DNA of 64,000 bases from Chloroflexaceae bacterium (GTDB lineage Bacteria > Chloroflexota > Chloroflexia > Chloroflexales > Chloroflexaceae), in the NCBI GenBank assembly GCA_025057155.1, contig JANWYD010000002.1:124001-188000 (forward strand), read 5' to 3'. The position numbers and the translations under genes are program-made. This document shows, piece by piece, positions 23,475 to 33,195 of this stretch (the stretch's first letter is position 1; every line of letters starts with the position of its first letter). The notes beneath the pieces were generated by a model. It ran no database searches and was not told the DNA's origin. It saw nothing but the letters and a program-made list of their open reading frames with translations.

Positions 23475-24266
23475 TCACCGATCCCCCCAGCGGGGCGGGC
23501 GCTTCTCCAGAAAGGCGCAGATCCCCTCCTGTGCGTCGGGGAAGGTGGCGTTGAACGACATCACTTCTCTGGCGTAGGCGTAGGCTTGATGCTGGGGCAT
23601 ATTGATCTGCCGGTAGAAGGCCTGCTTGCCCAGGCCCACCACCGTGCCGCTGGCAGCGGCGATCTTCTCGGCCAGGGCGCGGGTCGCGCTCTCTAGTTCA
23701 GCGGGCGGGACCACCTGGTTCACCAGTCCAAAGTCGCGGGCCTCGGCCGCCGAAATCGGCTCGCCGGTCAGCAGCATCTCCATAGCCTTCTTGGCCGGCA
23801 CGGCGCGGCTCAGCGCCACCATGGGCGTTGAGCAGAACAGCCCGATCTTCACGCCAGGCGTGGCGAACCGGGCGTCCTCGGCGGCCACCACCAGATCGCA
23901 GGTGGCGGCGAGCTGGCAGCCCGCCGCCGTGGCAATACCGTGCACCTGGGCGATCACCGGCTGCGGAATGGCCTGGATGGTCTCCATCAACACCGTGCAA
24001 ACATCGAAGAGCTGGCGATAAAACTCGGGGCTGCGCCCGAGCATCTCGCTCAGGTCGTGGCCCGCGCAGAACGCCGGTCCCGCGCCGCGCAACACCGCCA
24101 CGCCGATGTCGCCCCGTCGGCCCACGGTACGGAAGGCGTCAATCAGTTCCTCCATATGTTCTAGTGAAAGCGCGTTCCGCTTTGCGGGCCGGTTCATCGT
24201 GATGAACGCCAGCCGTTCGTCGAGCTCGAACAGCAGGTGCTGGTAAGATTGGGACACGGTCGTCAT
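23475..24266 (-). CDS. Enoyl-CoA hydratase/isomerase family protein, ECHDC3-like
   Basis: The product has 263 residues, the standard crotonase length. Oxyanion-hole segments FCAGHDLSE (66-74) and HGIATAAGCQLAA (109-121) are intact. The position where hydratases carry the second catalytic Glu reads PGVKIGLFCSTP (137-148), the pattern of the ECHDC3 subfamily, so a normal hydratase mechanism is doubtful. AAGGAG upstream supports the ATG. It is divergent from the queuosine-mannosyltransferase gene. Confidence 0.85.
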   Translation of the reverse strand: MTTVSQSYQHLLFELDERLAFITMNRPAKRNALSLEHMEELIDAFRTVGRRGDIGVAVLRGAGPAFCAGHDLSEMLGRSPEFYRQLFDVCTVLMETIQAIPQPVIAQVHGIATAAGCQLAATCDLVVAAEDARFATPGVKIGLFCSTPMVALSRAVPAKKAMEMLLTGEPISAAEARDFGLVNQVVPPAELESATRALAEKIAAASGTVVGLGKQAFYRQINMPQHQAYAYAREVMSFNATFPDAQEGICAFLEKRPPRWGDR

Positions 24267-24637
24267 TGACGCTTCTCCTTCTACTTCTAAGACACGGTTT
24301 CGCGATGGGGCATGCTCAACGCAGGATCCAACGAAGTCGGCCTGCCACGGCGGAGGTCAGGGCGACCCGGTCGCCCGATGGGGTGTATCTTTCGTTGGCC
24401 TGGGCAGAGCAGTGGCCCAGACCAGAAAAATCCGGAGTTCGGGGCTTGCCGCTGCCTCAGCCCTGCCCTTGCGGGGGCGGGAACGTAGAGAAATGGTACA
24501 ATCACCCGCCAGGAATAGCAAGTCATGCCAGACTCCTGGTGAGCATAGCGCAGGTGTATCACGGCCAGATCGCATCGGCGCGCCATGTACGGCAAACTAA
24601 AATCCAAAATCGACAATCCAAAATAACGGGAGGCGCC
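24267..24637. other. Intergenic gap of about 370 bp
   Basis: An open frame crosses it but shows no protein homology. It contains a TACAAT hexamer (24497-24502) and the AATCCAAAATC repeat (24594-24626) immediately before the ribosome-binding site of the next gene. Confidence 0.5.
24594..24626 (+). repeat. AATCCAAAATC dispersed motif, copy 2
   Basis: CTAAAATCCAAAATCGACAA followed by TCCAAAATAA, related to 1446-1477 and, in reverse, 63167-63199. Confidence 0.6.
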
Positions 24638-25735
24638 ATGCGCATCCTGTGGATCGACCCCTTTCACGGCGGCTCGCACGCCGCGGTCGCGGCGGGCTAT
24701 GCGGCGCGCGCCGCCCATCAGGTAACGTTGCTGACCCTTTCGCAGGCGGGCGGCTGGCGCTGGCGCATGCGCGGCGGCGCCATCACCCTGGCGCGCATGG
24801 CTCGCGCCCTCGGCGAGCGCCCCGCCCTGATCGTCGCCAGCGACATGCTTGACCTGGCCACCTTTCGCGCTCTGACCGCCGATTGCCTGGGGGGCGCGCC
24901 TGCAGCGGTCTACTTTCACGAGAATCAGTTGACCTATCCTCTGCCGCCGGCGCGCCGGCGCGATCTGGGCCTGGCCTGGATCAACTACACCTCGGCGCTC
25001 GTCGCCGACGCGGTGATCTTCAACTCCGACTTTCATCGGCGCGATTTTCTGGGCGCCCTGGGCGATCTGCTGCGTCGCCATCACGATCACCAGGAACTGG
25101 AGAACGTCGAAGCCATCGCCGCGAAGAGTCACGTGCTGCCGCCCGGGATCGATCTGGCGTCCCTCGATGTGGCGGCGGAGGATCGGACGCCTCCGGAGGA
25201 AGGTCCGCTGACCATCCTCTGGAACTCGCGCTGGGAGTACGACAAGCAGCCCGGGGCCTTCTTCGCCGGCCTGGAAGCCCTGGAGGCCCGCGGGGCCGAC
25301 TTTCGCCTGATCGTAGCCGGCGAGCACATTGATCCGCGCGCGCCCGCCTTCGTCGCCGCTCGCGAGCGCTGGCGCCAGCGCATCGTGCACTGGGGCTACG
25401 CGCCCACCCGCAGCGCCTACGCTGCTCTGCTACATCGCGCCGACGTCGTAGTCAGCACCGCGCTCCAGGAGTATTTTGGCATCGCGGTCGTTGAGGCCCT
25501 CTACTGCGGCTGCGCCCCGGTGTTGCCCCGGCGCCTGAACTACCCTGACCTGCTTCCGGCGTCGTTGCACGCCGCCTGCCTTTATGACGATCACAACCGC
25601 ATGGTGGATCTGCTCCTGGCCCATTGCCGGGCCCGGCAACGGCCCGACCGCGCCACGTGGCGGGCCATCGCCGCGCCCTATGACTGGCGCCACCTGGCGC
25701 CCCGCTATGACCGGTTGTTTTCCTCTTTGACATAA
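24638..25735 (+). CDS. tRNA-queuosine alpha-mannosyltransferase-like protein (DUF3524)
   Basis: The product has 365 residues. GGGAGG sits 4-5 bases upstream of the ATG. The N-terminal domain starts RILWIDPFHGGSH and contains YFHENQLTYPLP near residues 92-103, both hallmarks of the DUF3524/GTDC1 family. The C-terminal GT4-like half has ILWNSRWEYDKQP, LIVAGEH and EYFGIAVVEALYCGCAPVLP. The animal homologue attaches mannose to queuosine in the wobble position of tRNA-Asp. A bacterial version would require queuosine in the tRNA; that substrate is inferred. Confidence 0.85.
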   Translation: MRILWIDPFHGGSHAAVAAGYAARAAHQVTLLTLSQAGGWRWRMRGGAITLARMARALGERPALIVASDMLDLATFRALTADCLGGAPAAVYFHENQLTYPLPPARRRDLGLAWINYTSALVADAVIFNSDFHRRDFLGALGDLLRRHHDHQELENVEAIAAKSHVLPPGIDLASLDVAAEDRTPPEEGPLTILWNSRWEYDKQPGAFFAGLEALEARGADFRLIVAGEHIDPRAPAFVAARERWRQRIVHWGYAPTRSAYAALLHRADVVVSTALQEYFGIAVVEALYCGCAPVLPRRLNYPDLLPASLHAACLYDDHNRMVDLLLAHCRARQRPDRATWRAIAAPYDWRHLAPRYDRLFSSLT

Positions 25736-26116
25736 ACTGGCAACTCTCCGAGTCGCCCTGGTTGCTGATAAAGAAACTGTCACCTTTACGTTACGAAACC
25801 GCCCGTAATATATGGCACGGGAAAGCCGTGGCCGCCTACTACGCCCAACAATACTGTCATTGACAGAAGCCGTCTCGGAGTTGTAGTCTGTAGATGCCCG
25901 ACAGCTATGCCAGTATAAGCATCATTCTGTCGGTGTGCATGTGTCACGCCGCCGCATCAAAATCCCGCGCTTTCGGCGCGCCTCGGTTCTGCGATCATCG
26001 TTCGCAGGCGCACGGCATTTCGTCTTTTCGTTGTCAATCCGTTTCTCGAACCCGTAGCACGTTCCACGAACTTTTGTGCCAATCAAGACGCAAAGCTGCC
26101 CCGTAGCAGCAAGGGA
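25736..26116. other. Intergenic region before the subtilase gene
   Basis: About 380 bp with lower GC and no gene. It carries the palindrome CTGTCATTGACAG (25854-25866) overlapping a candidate promoter. Confidence 0.5.
25854..25889 (+). promoter_or_regulatory. Candidate promoter with overlapping palindrome
   Basis: TTGACA at 25860-25865, 18-bp spacer and TAGTCT (25884-25889) make a possible promoter for the subtilase. The -35 lies in the perfect palindrome CTGTCA-T-TGACAG (25854-25866), a possible operator. The distance to the start (about 230 bp) makes it tentative. Confidence 0.35.
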
Positions 26117-29100
26117 GTGACCGTGACTTCGCGCACTTTCAGAGTGGGTGTCACCCTCGGTCTGATCGCCATCGGCGTAAGTTTGATCCTGACCCGTGGC
26201 GCATTGACGCCCGCGGCGGCCCAGGGCGATCTTTCGCTCCCGGCGTTTCGCGCTCTGGTGCGAGCCACGGATAGGGTTAGTTGGGCGGGGGGCGAGGCGT
26301 TCGTCTCCGGCGCGCAGGTGGGGGTTCTGGTGCAGTTGGAGACGCCGCCGCTGGCCCTGGTGGGCCACGCATGGCGCCACGAGGAACGGCAACGCTACCT
26401 GGCGCGCCTGCGCGCGGAACAGGATCAGGTGGCCGCGCAGGTGCAGGCCCTCGGCGGCAGCGTTCTGGCCCGCTTTGGCCACGCCGCGGCGGGTCTGGCG
26501 GTTGCTATTGACGCCGGCGCGGTGGCCACGCTGCGCGACCTGCCGGGGGTCGAGGGGGTGGTGCGGGTAAAGGACTACCCGGTAGATCAGGGGGCCGGCG
26601 ATGGCGTACCACTCACTCTGACCGAATTGTCGGCGCTGATCGGCGCTGATGCGGTCCGCGCCCGCCGCAGCGACGGCGCGGGGATTGATATTGCCATTAT
26701 TGACTCGGGAATCGACTACACCCACGTGAAACTGGGTGGCAGGGGCAACCCGGCTGATTATCGCCGCGCGGCCTGCGGCAATGCCGCCCTGGCTCCGGGC
26801 CAGCCCGGGTGCGATCCAAGCCTCGACCCTCCCGCCGATCTCTTTCCCAATGCCAAGGTGCGCGGCGGCTATGACTACATCGGCGACATCTGGCCGAACC
26901 CCGACCCGCGCTGCGGCGCCCAGCAGGTCTGTATCTTCTTCGACGCCAACCCGATTGACCTTGCTGGTCACGGCACCCAGGTGGCTGACATCGCCGCCGG
27001 GTTGCCGACAAGCCCCGACGGCGCCGACAGCGGCGTCGCCCCCGGAGCGAACCTCTGGGCCTTCAAGGCCTGCAACGGCGAGATAGAGCTGTGCAACGGC
27101 GTTGCTCTGCTCCGCGCCCTCGACGCGGCCCTTGACCTCGACGGATCCGACCGTGGTCTCTGCACCCCCGGCGTCACGCCGGGGTGCCTGGCCTATGATC
27201 CCGCCGATATTATTAACCTCTCCGTCAGCTTCAGCTACGGCCAGCCTGAAGACGCCCTCACCCTGTTCGCCGACCTCGCCGGCTACTACGGGTCGCTGGT
27301 GGTGGCTTCGGCGGGGAACGACGGCAACCGGCCCTATATCGTCGGCGCGCCTGCCGCAGCCGACGCCGCCCTGGCTGTCGCCGAGAGCCGCGTGCTCGCC
27401 GACGGCAGTGAGCGCATCGCCTCCACCGCCAGCCGTGGGCCTCGTATCGCTGACAATCGCGCCAAACCCGATCTGGCCGCGCCGGGGGCCATTCTGGCGG
27501 CACGGGCCGGCGGCGGCAGCGCCCTGGCCCCCCTTGGCGGCTCGTCAGGATCGGCGCCGGTGGCCGCCGGAGCCGCTGCGCTGATGATCCAGCAACTTGA
27601 GCGCCTCGGCATCCTCAATCCCAATCCTGGCCTGGGCGACGCGCCCGACGTCCCGCTCTCGCTGGCGCCCTATGTCAAAACCCTGCTGATGAACCACGGC
27701 CAGAGCCTGCGCGCCGCCACAGGGGTCGAGCCGGCGCCCGTCACCCTGCAGGGCAGCGGGCGCCTTGATGCTCTGAACGCCTTCCGCTCACGAACCCTGG
27801 CCTGGGACGCAACCGAACTCGCTGCGCGCCTGGCCGAAGATCCCGCCCTTCGAAGGTGTACGTTCACCCCACTGCTCGATTTGCTTAACTACCTGTTCTT
27901 CCGCATCTTGCCCCCCTGCGCTGGCAGTTACCCCTTCGGCGACCCTCTCTTCCGCGCCTGGAACGCTCAGACCGGAAGCGTCTCCTTTGGCTACCAGCCG
28001 CTTGCCGCGCCGCAGACGCTGCAACGCCAGGTGGTGGTGTTGAATTACTCAATGTCGCCCCGCAGCTACACGCTCAGCACGAACCTGCGCTCCGGCGGGC
28101 GCGGCGTCAGCCTGAGCGTCAGTCCGGAGCGTGTGGAACTGCCGGCGCGCAGCGTTACGGTGGTGACAGTAACGGCAACGATTGACCCGGCTCGCCTGCG
28201 CGCCTGGCGCCTCGAAGACGCCGCCGCTCCGACCTGCGCCTCGGACAGGCGCGCTGCGGAATGCGATGCCTCTGTCCCCCTGGAGGTTGACGGAATGCTT
28301 GTGATTGACGGCGGCGTCAATAACCGCGTCAGCCTGCCGATCCATCTGCTGCCGCGCCGCGTGGCTCAGGTGAGGGTAACGCAACAGGCCGGCGATCGGC
28401 TCGAACTGGCCAATCCCGCGCCATTTGCCGCCGGGGTGGTCGAGAACTTCGCCCTGGTGGCAATCAGCCCCAACCAGTGTGACACGCTCGATACGTCGGC
28501 GCCCCCGTGCGCCACGCCCGACTACGTCATTGGCTCGCGCCCTGGCAGCGGTGCAAGCCCGGTGGACCTCTCTGGCGTCGGGCTACGTAGCTACAGCGTT
28601 CCGGGGTTGAATGCCACCCTTGGGTTGCCGCCCGCCCCCGCAGGCGCTATGCCCGACGAAGTGGTCGAATTCGCCCTGACTGTCTACGACCAGCCCTTCC
28701 GCGCCTCGCCCGATGTCCCGACGCGGTTCGAGGTGCATATTGACGCCAACCGCGACGGCGCCACCGACTACGTGGCGTACAACGCCGCCGCTGACGGGCG
28801 CAACGGGCGCAATGCCGTCTTTGTACGCCCTGCGGGCAGCGTGGTCCCCCCGAGAAGCTATTTCTTCCTCGTGGCTGACTTTAACACCCAGAACTACGTT
28901 TTGCCCGTGCCGGCCGCCGCGGTTGGCCTGCGCAGCGACCGGCCCTTCAACTACTTTGTCCTGGCCTACGACGCCTACTTCCTGAACCGGGGCGCGCCGC
29001 AACTCTGGGACTGCTCGCCCGACCCCGCCCCGACCTGCGGCGCTACGGCCCATACCATGCAAACCGGGCAATTGCGTTTCCGCCCTGCCGTACCGGAGTT

Positions 29101-29299
29101 GACCATCCCCCCCGGAGGCAACGTAACCCTGACCTTCAGCGCCGACCCCAACGGCGCCGCGGGCTCACCATCGCAACAGGGGTTGCTGCTCCTCTTCCGC
29201 GACGCCCTGCCCGGCCAGGGATCGGCGGCGGTAACGCTGCGTGAGAATGTGGGAGGGCGCAGCCTTAATAACAACGCTGTTCTTTTTGTTGCACAGTAA
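26117..29299 (+). CDS. Secreted subtilisin-like serine protease (S8)
   Basis: The product has 1060 residues. The start is GTG at 26117, or GTG at 26123, which is better spaced from the AAGGGAG site. A signal peptide (about residues 1-36, ending PAAAQ) is followed by a prodomain of about 130 residues. The catalytic domain has D196 (IIDSGID), H285 (GHGTQVAD), N401 (SAGNDGN) and S477 in GGSSGSAPVAAG; the usual GTSMA is GSSGS but the nucleophile aligns. Several Cys pairs suggest disulphides. About 570 residues of beta-rich, cysteine-containing sequence follow the catalytic domain; no sortase or membrane anchor is seen. It should be released or surface-retained. Confidence 0.9.
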   Translation: MTVTSRTFRVGVTLGLIAIGVSLILTRGALTPAAAQGDLSLPAFRALVRATDRVSWAGGEAFVSGAQVGVLVQLETPPLALVGHAWRHEERQRYLARLRAEQDQVAAQVQALGGSVLARFGHAAAGLAVAIDAGAVATLRDLPGVEGVVRVKDYPVDQGAGDGVPLTLTELSALIGADAVRARRSDGAGIDIAIIDSGIDYTHVKLGGRGNPADYRRAACGNAALAPGQPGCDPSLDPPADLFPNAKVRGGYDYIGDIWPNPDPRCGAQQVCIFFDANPIDLAGHGTQVADIAAGLPTSPDGADSGVAPGANLWAFKACNGEIELCNGVALLRALDAALDLDGSDRGLCTPGVTPGCLAYDPADIINLSVSFSYGQPEDALTLFADLAGYYGSLVVASAGNDGNRPYIVGAPAAADAALAVAESRVLADGSERIASTASRGPRIADNRAKPDLAAPGAILAARAGGGSALAPLGGSSGSAPVAAGAAALMIQQLERLGILNPNPGLGDAPDVPLSLAPYVKTLLMNHGQSLRAATGVEPAPVTLQGSGRLDALNAFRSRTLAWDATELAARLAEDPALRRCTFTPLLDLLNYLFFRILPPCAGSYPFGDPLFRAWNAQTGSVSFGYQPLAAPQTLQRQVVVLNYSMSPRSYTLSTNLRSGGRGVSLSVSPERVELPARSVTVVTVTATIDPARLRAWRLEDAAAPTCASDRRAAECDASVPLEVDGMLVIDGGVNNRVSLPIHLLPRRVAQVRVTQQAGDRLELANPAPFAAGVVENFALVAISPNQCDTLDTSAPPCATPDYVIGSRPGSGASPVDLSGVGLRSYSVPGLNATLGLPPAPAGAMPDEVVEFALTVYDQPFRASPDVPTRFEVHIDANRDGATDYVAYNAAADGRNGRNAVFVRPAGSVVPPRSYFFLVADFNTQNYVLPVPAAAVGLRSDRPFNYFVLAYDAYFLNRGAPQLWDCSPDPAPTCGATAHTMQTGQLRFRPAVPELTIPPGGNVTLTFSADPNGAAGSPSQQGLLLLFRDALPGQGSAAVTLRENVGGRSLNNNAVLFVAQ

Positions 29300-29344
29300 C
29301 AGCGCACGGGGCCAAAAAACGGGGGGTGCGCCGTTTGCCCTGCG

Positions 29345-29373
29345 GGTTCGGAAGGACTAACCCCTTCCGAACC
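29345..29373. terminator. Bidirectional hairpin between convergent genes
   Basis: Perfect 11-bp arms GGTTCGGAAGG and CCTTCCGAACC with a 7-base loop lie between the stop codons of the subtilase and bcp. There is no clear T-tract on either side. Confidence 0.5.
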
Positions 29374-29413
29374 TTCTCCTATGGAGATCTCGGACAATCG
29401 GCTTGCTCCAGAA

Positions 29414-29884
<471 letters not shown>

Positions 29885-30409
29885 TACACTCCTTACAAGA
29901 GCCTATCCGCATAACCAGGGTATCCCATTACGTTCTGGGAGACCTTTCCCCGCCCTGCCCTTTCCCTCGAGCATGGACGTGGAGAAACCGGATTTCCCCG
30001 TCCTTATTCCAGACGACCAGGGAAAGAACGTTTCCGGGAGAGCTTCGCCTGCCCTGCCCCTACCGAAGCGTTTGTCTGGATAGACTCAAAAACTAGAACC
30101 ATCACTCTTTGATTCTACCTGAAATCTGGCCGAAGCGGCTGTTTATGTGTACATCCCCTCCCAGCTTGCGGGTAATCCATAGCGCCCGCGGAAAATGAGG
30201 AGAGGATGCGGGTGAAGTAGCGTACCCAGGGCCATAAATCCCGCCGGCGCTCATGTGTTCTTGCGCCCCTGACACCTGGCGGGAAGGGTCGGAGCGGGAG
30301 CAGAGCGCTGCGCTCCGGGAACGAAGGCGCTGCGCTCCCGACCCGGTCGTGCGATTGCACCGAGGAGAGCAGGCAGCACGGTCCGTCATCTCCGGTCAAT
30401 CTGCCTGCC
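29885..30409. other. Repeat-rich intergenic region
   Basis: About 525 bp upstream of both bcp and the rRNA methyltransferase gene. It holds the second 100-bp block (29893-30000), a partial further copy around 30015-30080, and an imperfect GGGTCGGAGCG / CGCTCCCGACCC inverted repeat (30286-30345). No convincing gene. Confidence 0.55.
29893..30000 (+). repeat. 100-bp dispersed block, copy 2
   Basis: Direct-orientation relative of 23367-23470, starting AAGAGCCTATCCGCATAACC and ending with a degenerate GGAGAAACC/GGATTTCCCC palindrome. Confidence 0.6.
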
Positions 30410-30438
30410 TTGACCCGGTTACACCCCTCTGCTACACT
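30410..30438 (+). promoter_or_regulatory. Predicted promoter of the rRNA methyltransferase gene
   Basis: TTGACC (30410-30415), 17-bp spacer, TACACT (30433-30438). The ATG at 30469 is 31 bp downstream of the -10. Confidence 0.6.
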
Positions 30439-30468
30439 GTGCTCCCATAGGCAGTCGTAGGGTTGCTT

Positions 30469-31674
30469 ATGGCACAGATCGTCCTCAAGGCCGGGCGCGA
30501 GCGGCCTATCCAGCAGCGGCACCCGTGGATTTTCTCCGGGGCGATTGCGGCGGTTCGCGGCAACCCTGCCAACGGTGCAGTGGTCGATGTTCTCGGCCCG
30601 GATGGCGCCTGGCTCGCCCGCGGCTTCTGGAGCAGCCGGTCGCAGATCCGCCTGCGCGTCGCCACCTGGGAGGCTGCTCAGGCCCTCGATGACCACTGGC
30701 TGCGCGCGGCCATCGCCCGCGCCGTGCGCGGGCGCGCTGCCCTGATTGGCGACGAGGAGACCGCCTGCCGGCTGGTCTTTAGCGAAGCCGATGGTCTCCC
30801 TGGCCTGATCGTGGATCGCTATGGCCCCTATCTGGTGATTCAATTGCTCACCCAGGGCATGGCCATGCGCACCGATTCGGTGATCGCCGCTCTAGTCGCC
30901 TTACTGCAGCCGCGCGGCATCTACGAACGCAGCGACCCTGAGATCCGCGAGAAGGAGGGCCTGCCGATCCACGAAGGGCAGCGTTGGGGCGAAGCGCCGC
31001 CTGAGCGCCTGACCATGCGCCCGATCATCCTCCCCGGTATGTGTGACCAGCGACCGGCCCTGCTCGCCGACCTGCGCGGCGGCCAGAAGACCGGCTTCTA
31101 CCTCGACCAGGCCATCAACCGCGCCCGCGTGGGCGCCTACTGCCAGGGTGCCGAGGTGCTTGACGGTTTCGCCTACACTGGCGGCTTCAGCGTCTACGCC
31201 GCGCGCGCCGGGGCTGCTGCGCTGACCCTGATCGACTCCTCGGGGCCCGCCCTGGCCCTGGCCCGCGCCAATCTCGACTTGAACGGCCTCGCTACGCCCG
31301 CCGAATTGATCGCGGGTGATGTCTTCCGCGTCCTGCGCCAATATCGCGACGCCGGGCGGCGCTTCGACGTGATTATCCTCGACCCGCCGAAGTTCGCCCA
31401 TAGCCAGGCCCAGGTCGAACGCGCCGCGCGCGGCTATAAAGACATCAACTTGCTCGCCCTGCAACTCTTGCGCCCTGGCGGCTTGCTGGCAACCTTCAGT
31501 TGTTCAGGGTTAGTATCGGCGGACCTGTTTCAAAAGATCGTCTTCGGCGCGGCTCTCGACGCACGCCGCGATGTCCAGATCATCGAGCGTTTCGTCCAGG
31601 CGCCCGATCATCCGGTGTTATTGAGCTTTCCCGAAAGCGAATACCTGAAGGGATTGCTCTGTCGCGTCTGGTGA
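30469..31674 (+). CDS. RlmI-like class I SAM-dependent rRNA methyltransferase
   Basis: The product has 401 residues with the ATG at 30469. An N-terminal PUA domain (about residues 1-75, HPWIFSGAIA) is followed by a Rossmann methyltransferase: RGGQKTGFYLDQAINR, LDGFAYTGGFSVYAARAGA (SAM site), IILDPPKFAHS and a catalytic-type Cys in FSCSG. This is the RlmI/RlmK-like architecture that makes 5-methylcytosine in 23S rRNA (C1962 in E. coli). The exact target here is inferred. Confidence 0.9.
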   Translation: MAQIVLKAGRERPIQQRHPWIFSGAIAAVRGNPANGAVVDVLGPDGAWLARGFWSSRSQIRLRVATWEAAQALDDHWLRAAIARAVRGRAALIGDEETACRLVFSEADGLPGLIVDRYGPYLVIQLLTQGMAMRTDSVIAALVALLQPRGIYERSDPEIREKEGLPIHEGQRWGEAPPERLTMRPIILPGMCDQRPALLADLRGGQKTGFYLDQAINRARVGAYCQGAEVLDGFAYTGGFSVYAARAGAAALTLIDSSGPALALARANLDLNGLATPAELIAGDVFRVLRQYRDAGRRFDVIILDPPKFAHSQAQVERAARGYKDINLLALQLLRPGGLLATFSCSGLVSADLFQKIVFGAALDARRDVQIIERFVQAPDHPVLLSFPESEYLKGLLCRVW

Positions 31675-31883
31675 GGCATGTCCTCGTGGGAGGGCGTCTG
31701 GTCACCCGGCGCCGGTTGGAAGAGCACAGGAACGCCCGGGTTTTCCCGCGTTCCTGCCCGTCTCGAAAATAGCCTGACCATCCGAGTTGCGCGCAGGGGC
31801 TGGAAGGGTACAGCCCTCCCAGGAACATTTGTACGCGGCGAAGCCGCACAGGACGTCTGAGCAGCGGATTCCAACGACAAACA

Positions 31884-33080
31884 ATGAACTACGCCATTTT
31901 CGAAGACGGTCACATCGCCAGCCCGCAGGGCTTCCGCGCCACGGGCGTCTCCTGCGGGCTGAAAGACGGCAGCAAGGCTCGTGACCTGGCGCTGGTCTAC
32001 TCAATACACCCATGTCGGGTTGGCGCGCTGTTCACTACCAATCTTATTCAGGCCGCGCCGGTGTTCTTGAGCCAGGCCATCCTCTCCAGGAACCGTGAGG
32101 CCATCCGCGCCGTATTGATCAACGCCGGGCAGGCCAACGCCGGCACGGGCCAGTCAGGGCTGAACGACGCGGTGGAATGCGCCAAACTGGTAGCTGATGA
32201 ACTGGAGATCCCCCGCGATGCGGTGTTGCTGATGTCAACCGGCATTATCGGCGTGCCTCTGCCAATGAAACGCATGCGCGAAGGAATTCGGCGCGCGGTC
32301 AGCGAACTCGACAGCGGCGGCGGACGCCGGGCGGCTCTGGCAATGCTCACCACCGACTCGCGTCCCAAGGAGCGAGTCTATCGGGTTCAGATACGTGAGG
32401 GCCAGCGTATTACGCTGGCCGGCATGGCCAAGGGCACGCGCCTGATCCATCCCCGCCTGGCCACCCTTCTCTGTCTGATCACCAGCGATGTCGCCATCGA
32501 GCAACGTCTGCTCCAGCAGGCCCTGACCCAGAGCGTTGCCCGCACTTTCAACCGCCTCAACCTCAACGGCGATAGCAGCCCCAACGATACGGTTTTGATC
32601 CTGGCTAACGGCGCCGCCGCGACGCCAATCATCAGCGATGCTCGCTCGCCGGAGTTTGACATTTTTCAACAGGCCCTGACCGCCCTCTGCGCGGATCTTA
32701 CCCAGCAGATCGTGCGCGATGCCGCAGAGAATGGTAAGATCATCCATGTGCGGGTACGAGGCGCCGCTGGTGAGACAATGGCGCGGCAGGTGGCCGACGC
32801 TATCGCCGCCTCATCTGCGGTGCGCTCCGCCTTGCATCGCGGCTCGCCTGATTGGGGGCCGTTTCTGGCGGCCATTGGCAGCAGTTGCGCTAATCTGCGT
32901 CCGGAACTGCTGGCGCTGCGCCTCGGCCCGGTGCTGGTGTTCAATGACGGCGCCGCTGTGCCTTTTGAAAGCGCAACTATGCTGCAGATCCTCTCGGCGC
33001 CTGAGATCGAGGTGACCGTGGATCTCAACGTTGGTCCTGTTGATCTGAACCTGTGGACCTGTACTTGGCACGAAGAGTAG
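31884..33080 (+). CDS. argJ: ArgJ: glutamate N-acetyltransferase, divergent and C-terminally short
   Basis: The product has 398 residues. ArgJ transfers acetyl from N-acetylornithine to glutamate in arginine synthesis and self-cleaves before a Thr nucleophile. Seen: INAGQANAGTG (80-90), oxyanion STGIIG (118-123), TTDSRPKE (156-163), cleavage site A193-T194 in HPRLATLLC, and GDSSPNDT. Two departures stand out: the usual KGxGMI before the site is KGTRLI, and the protein ends WTCTWHEE where most ArgJ proteins continue through a DYVxINAxYR(T/S) tail. That tail carries the Asn and terminal Ser/Thr that contact substrate in the M. tuberculosis enzyme. It may be less active or altered. Confidence 0.85.
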   Translation: MNYAIFEDGHIASPQGFRATGVSCGLKDGSKARDLALVYSIHPCRVGALFTTNLIQAAPVFLSQAILSRNREAIRAVLINAGQANAGTGQSGLNDAVECAKLVADELEIPRDAVLLMSTGIIGVPLPMKRMREGIRRAVSELDSGGGRRAALAMLTTDSRPKERVYRVQIREGQRITLAGMAKGTRLIHPRLATLLCLITSDVAIEQRLLQQALTQSVARTFNRLNLNGDSSPNDTVLILANGAAATPIISDARSPEFDIFQQALTALCADLTQQIVRDAAENGKIIHVRVRGAAGETMARQVADAIAASSAVRSALHRGSPDWGPFLAAIGSSCANLRPELLALRLGPVLVFNDGAAVPFESATMLQILSAPEIEVTVDLNVGPVDLNLWTCTWHEE

Positions 33081-33195
33081 CGCCGCTCCGCCCCTGACAC
33101 CGGAGCGACCTTGCGGACCGGCGCATAGCTGTGCCGGGTGAAGGGTTCTGGCCCCGCGGAAGGGTCTGCCCGCCATTCGGCGCCAGGGAGATAGA

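Noticed and set aside
24266-24637. N-terminal extension of the queuosine-mannosyltransferase-like gene
   Set aside because: Family homology and a ribosome-binding site begin at 24638; the extension crosses a dispersed repeat.
25922-26971. Minus-strand frame opposite the subtilase start
   Set aside because: Overlaps the signal peptide and prodomain of a clear protease; no homology features.
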